In this document: in pieces, positions 13,580 to 14,807 of the stretch | Layout: the number at the start of each line of letters is the position of its first letter | Position numbering within the stretch: the first letter of the stretch is position 1 | Origin: Eubacteriales bacterium | GTDB taxonomy: Bacteria > Bacillota_A > Clostridia > Christensenellales > Aristaeellaceae | Direction: 5' to 3' | NCBI GenBank assembly: GCA_029974035.1 | Contig: JARKQG010000146.1 | Coordinates: 1-14,807, forward strand | DNA: 14,807 nt | Position numbers and translations under genes: made by a program | Notes under the pieces: model-generated | Seen by the model: the letters and a program-made list of their open reading frames with translations, nothing else | Told to the model about the DNA's origin: nothing | Database searches by the model: none

Positions 13580-14626
13580 TTGAAAAAAAGCCAGGAATTC
13601 GAGCTTCGGAAGTACGTCGGCAATCTCGACACCCTCTGCGGCATCTCCTCGTTCACCTATGACGACGGCCCCGCCCGGGGCGTAAAAGCCTTCCGCGCGA
13701 AAAACGGCCGGGGTCTGAGCCTGACCGTCGCGGCGGACCGGGGCCTTGACATTCCCTACGCGTCCTTTAAGGGCGTTCCGGTGGGCTTTTCGTCGGTCAC
13801 GGGGCTGCGCGCCCCCGCCTTCTACGTGGAAAACGGCGCGGCGGGCTTTTTGCGGCAGTTCTACGCGGGGCTGCTTACCACCTGCGGCATCACCTACGCC
13901 GGCGCGCCCTGCGAGGACGAGGGCGAAGCGCTGGGCCTTCACGGCCCCTACGACAACACCCCCGCCAAGGGCGTCGTGGCGGAGAGCTTCTATGACGGCG
14001 ACGAGAAAAAGCTGCGCCTCTCCGGCAGCGTGCGCCAGGCGCGCGTGTTCGGCGAGAACATGCTGCTGAAGCGCGAAATGACCATCGACACCGAGCGCAG
14101 CGTCATCCGCGTGAAGGACGTCGTCGAAAACCAGGGCTTTTCCGAGCAGCCGCTGATGCTGGTGTACCACATCAACTTCGGCTATCCGCTGCTGGACGAG
14201 GGCGCCCGCGTCTACGCCAATTCAAAAACCGTGACGCCCCGGGACGAAATCGCAAAAGCCAATTTCTCCAAGTACACCCTCATCGAGGCGCCGGAGGTCG
14301 GCCGCCCGGAGGAGTGCTTCTTCCACACCCAGCCCGAGGGCGAGGCCTTTGCGATGCTCCACAATCCGAAGCTGGGCATCGCCGCCGTCGTGCGCTACGA
14401 CGACCGGGTGCTGCCGCTCCTTTGCCAATGGAAGTGCATGCACGCGGGTGACTACGCGCTGGGCCTCGAGCCCACCACCGCGGGCGTGCTGGGCCGCGCG
14501 GACGCCCGCGCCGCGGGCATGCTCCCGACCCTCGCCCCCGGCGAGACCCGCGAGTTCAATTTCTCCATTGAGCTGACCGACAACGGCGCGGCCATCGACG
14601 CCCTCAAGGCGAAGGCCGTCAAGTAG
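13580..14626 (+). CDS. DUF4432 family protein, aldose 1-epimerase-like
   Basis: A soluble 348-residue protein of the galactose-mutarotase superfamily, DUF4432 branch. Family marks are TVAADRGLDIPYASFKG (49-65), the LHGPYDNTPA segment with His121, YHINFGYPLLDEG with His197, and the LGLEPTTAG block with Glu297. By analogy with mutarotases, His121/His197 and Glu297 are candidate catalytic residues; the substrate, presumably a sugar or sugar acid, is unknown. The start is TTG at 13580 with GGGAGG 8 nt upstream. A longer reading from 13514 would begin inside the promoter -35 box and is rejected. There is no signal peptide or membrane segment. It is transcribed alone, divergent from the CXXC/polyferredoxin/fhs unit, and no sugar transporter is in view to hint at a substrate. 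Confidence 0.88.
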   Translation: MKKSQEFELRKYVGNLDTLCGISSFTYDDGPARGVKAFRAKNGRGLSLTVAADRGLDIPYASFKGVPVGFSSVTGLRAPAFYVENGAAGFLRQFYAGLLTTCGITYAGAPCEDEGEALGLHGPYDNTPAKGVVAESFYDGDEKKLRLSGSVRQARVFGENMLLKREMTIDTERSVIRVKDVVENQGFSEQPLMLVYHINFGYPLLDEGARVYANSKTVTPRDEIAKANFSKYTLIEAPEVGRPEECFFHTQPEGEAFAMLHNPKLGIAAVVRYDDRVLPLLCQWKCMHAGDYALGLEPTTAGVLGRADARAAGMLPTLAPGETREFNFSIELTDNGAAIDALKAKAVK

Positions 14627-14640
14627 CGCCCGACAGAAAA

Positions 14641-14670
14641 AGGCCCGCCCCGTGTATCCGGGGCGGGCCT
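14641..14670. terminator. Strong GC hairpin behind the DUF4432 gene
   Basis: Perfect 12-bp stem AGGCCCGCCCCG (14641-14652) with its complement (14659-14670), six-base loop, 14 bases past the stop codon. The T-run (TTTTT) is on the minus-strand side, so it would work best on transcripts entering from the right; its position also suits the DUF4432 gene. It is probably bidirectional. Confidence 0.75.
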
Positions 14671-14681
14671 CAGACCATCAA

Positions 14682-14722
14682 CAAACGGCCACTTTCCGGG
14701 ACGACCGGAGAGTGGCTGTTTG
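14682..14722. other. 18-bp stem hairpin in the right-hand spacer
   Basis: Bases 14682-14699 pair with 14705-14722 without interruption, including two G-U pairs on the plus strand, around the loop GACGA. Neither strand has a T-run behind it. It may be part of a leader or terminator of a gene outside the window. The remaining 14723-14807 is purine-rich and shows no gene or further signal that I can support. Confidence 0.5.
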
Positions 14723-14807
14723 CAAGAAGGCTGGAGGGAGGAAGAAAAACGGAAGGAAGAAGGGCCTGGCGAGCCTCTTCATGTTTTGAACCGCGGCGGT
14801 CAGGAAG

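Noticed and set aside
13463..14170. Upstream extension (to 14170) of the CXXC peptide frame, opposite the DUF4432 gene
   Set aside because: The extension is antisense to the DUF4432 gene and would span both divergent promoters. Only the last 58 codons, after the ribosome binding site at about 13471-13476, are a real gene.

Overview
The window comes from a GC-rich, low-complexity-free bacterial chromosome with strong Firmicutes (class Clostridia) character. The evidence is: near-consensus sigma-A promoters (TTGACA/TATAAT type), strong GGAGG-type ribosome binding sites, several TTG starts, an acetyl-type MetA (Glu111), formate-tetrahydrofolate ligase, a RecD2-ComFC pair, a VanW/G5 protein, a CxxC-x17-CxxC zinc-ribbon protein and a short ICLEC-tailed CXXC protein. 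I cannot assign a genus. A GC-rich gut clostridium is a reasonable guess.

Layout. (1) 1-2057, minus strand: an OmpR-type response regulator followed by its sensor kinase, whose 3' end runs off the window. (2) 2058-2312: a divergent promoter region that also drives a D-alanyl-D-alanine carboxypeptidase (2313-3752, plus). Behind that gene lie a 152-bp imperfect inverted-repeat element and two convergent terminators. (3) 7561-4011, minus: recD2, comFC, then a separate promoter, a long structured RNA closed by a terminal stem (probably the raiA-motif RNA), and a small zinc-ribbon protein. (4) 8057-7654, minus: a four-tRNA operon (Pro, Glu, Met/Ile-CAU, Asp) with a near-perfect promoter and a terminal hairpin. 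(5) 10568-8177, minus: a VanW-family envelope protein and metA, 10 bp apart. (6) 13462-10758, minus: a 58-residue CXXC membrane peptide, a NapH-like polyferredoxin membrane protein and fhs. The three overlap and are probably translationally coupled. (7) 13580-14626, plus: a DUF4432 aldose-epimerase-like protein, divergent from group 6, with -35 boxes only 2 bp apart. (8) 14627-14807: two strong hairpins and no gene.

How the genes fit together. Most of this is core housekeeping: cell-wall maturation (carboxypeptidase, VanW, possibly under the adjacent two-component system), DNA repair and uptake (RecD2, ComFC), translation (tRNAs) and one-carbon/methionine metabolism (Fhs, MetA). There is no phage, IS element, CRISPR array or resistance cassette. 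The least understood parts are the structured RNA upstream of the zinc-ribbon gene, the CXXC peptide/polyferredoxin pair fused by overlap to fhs, and the inverted-repeat element behind the carboxypeptidase gene.
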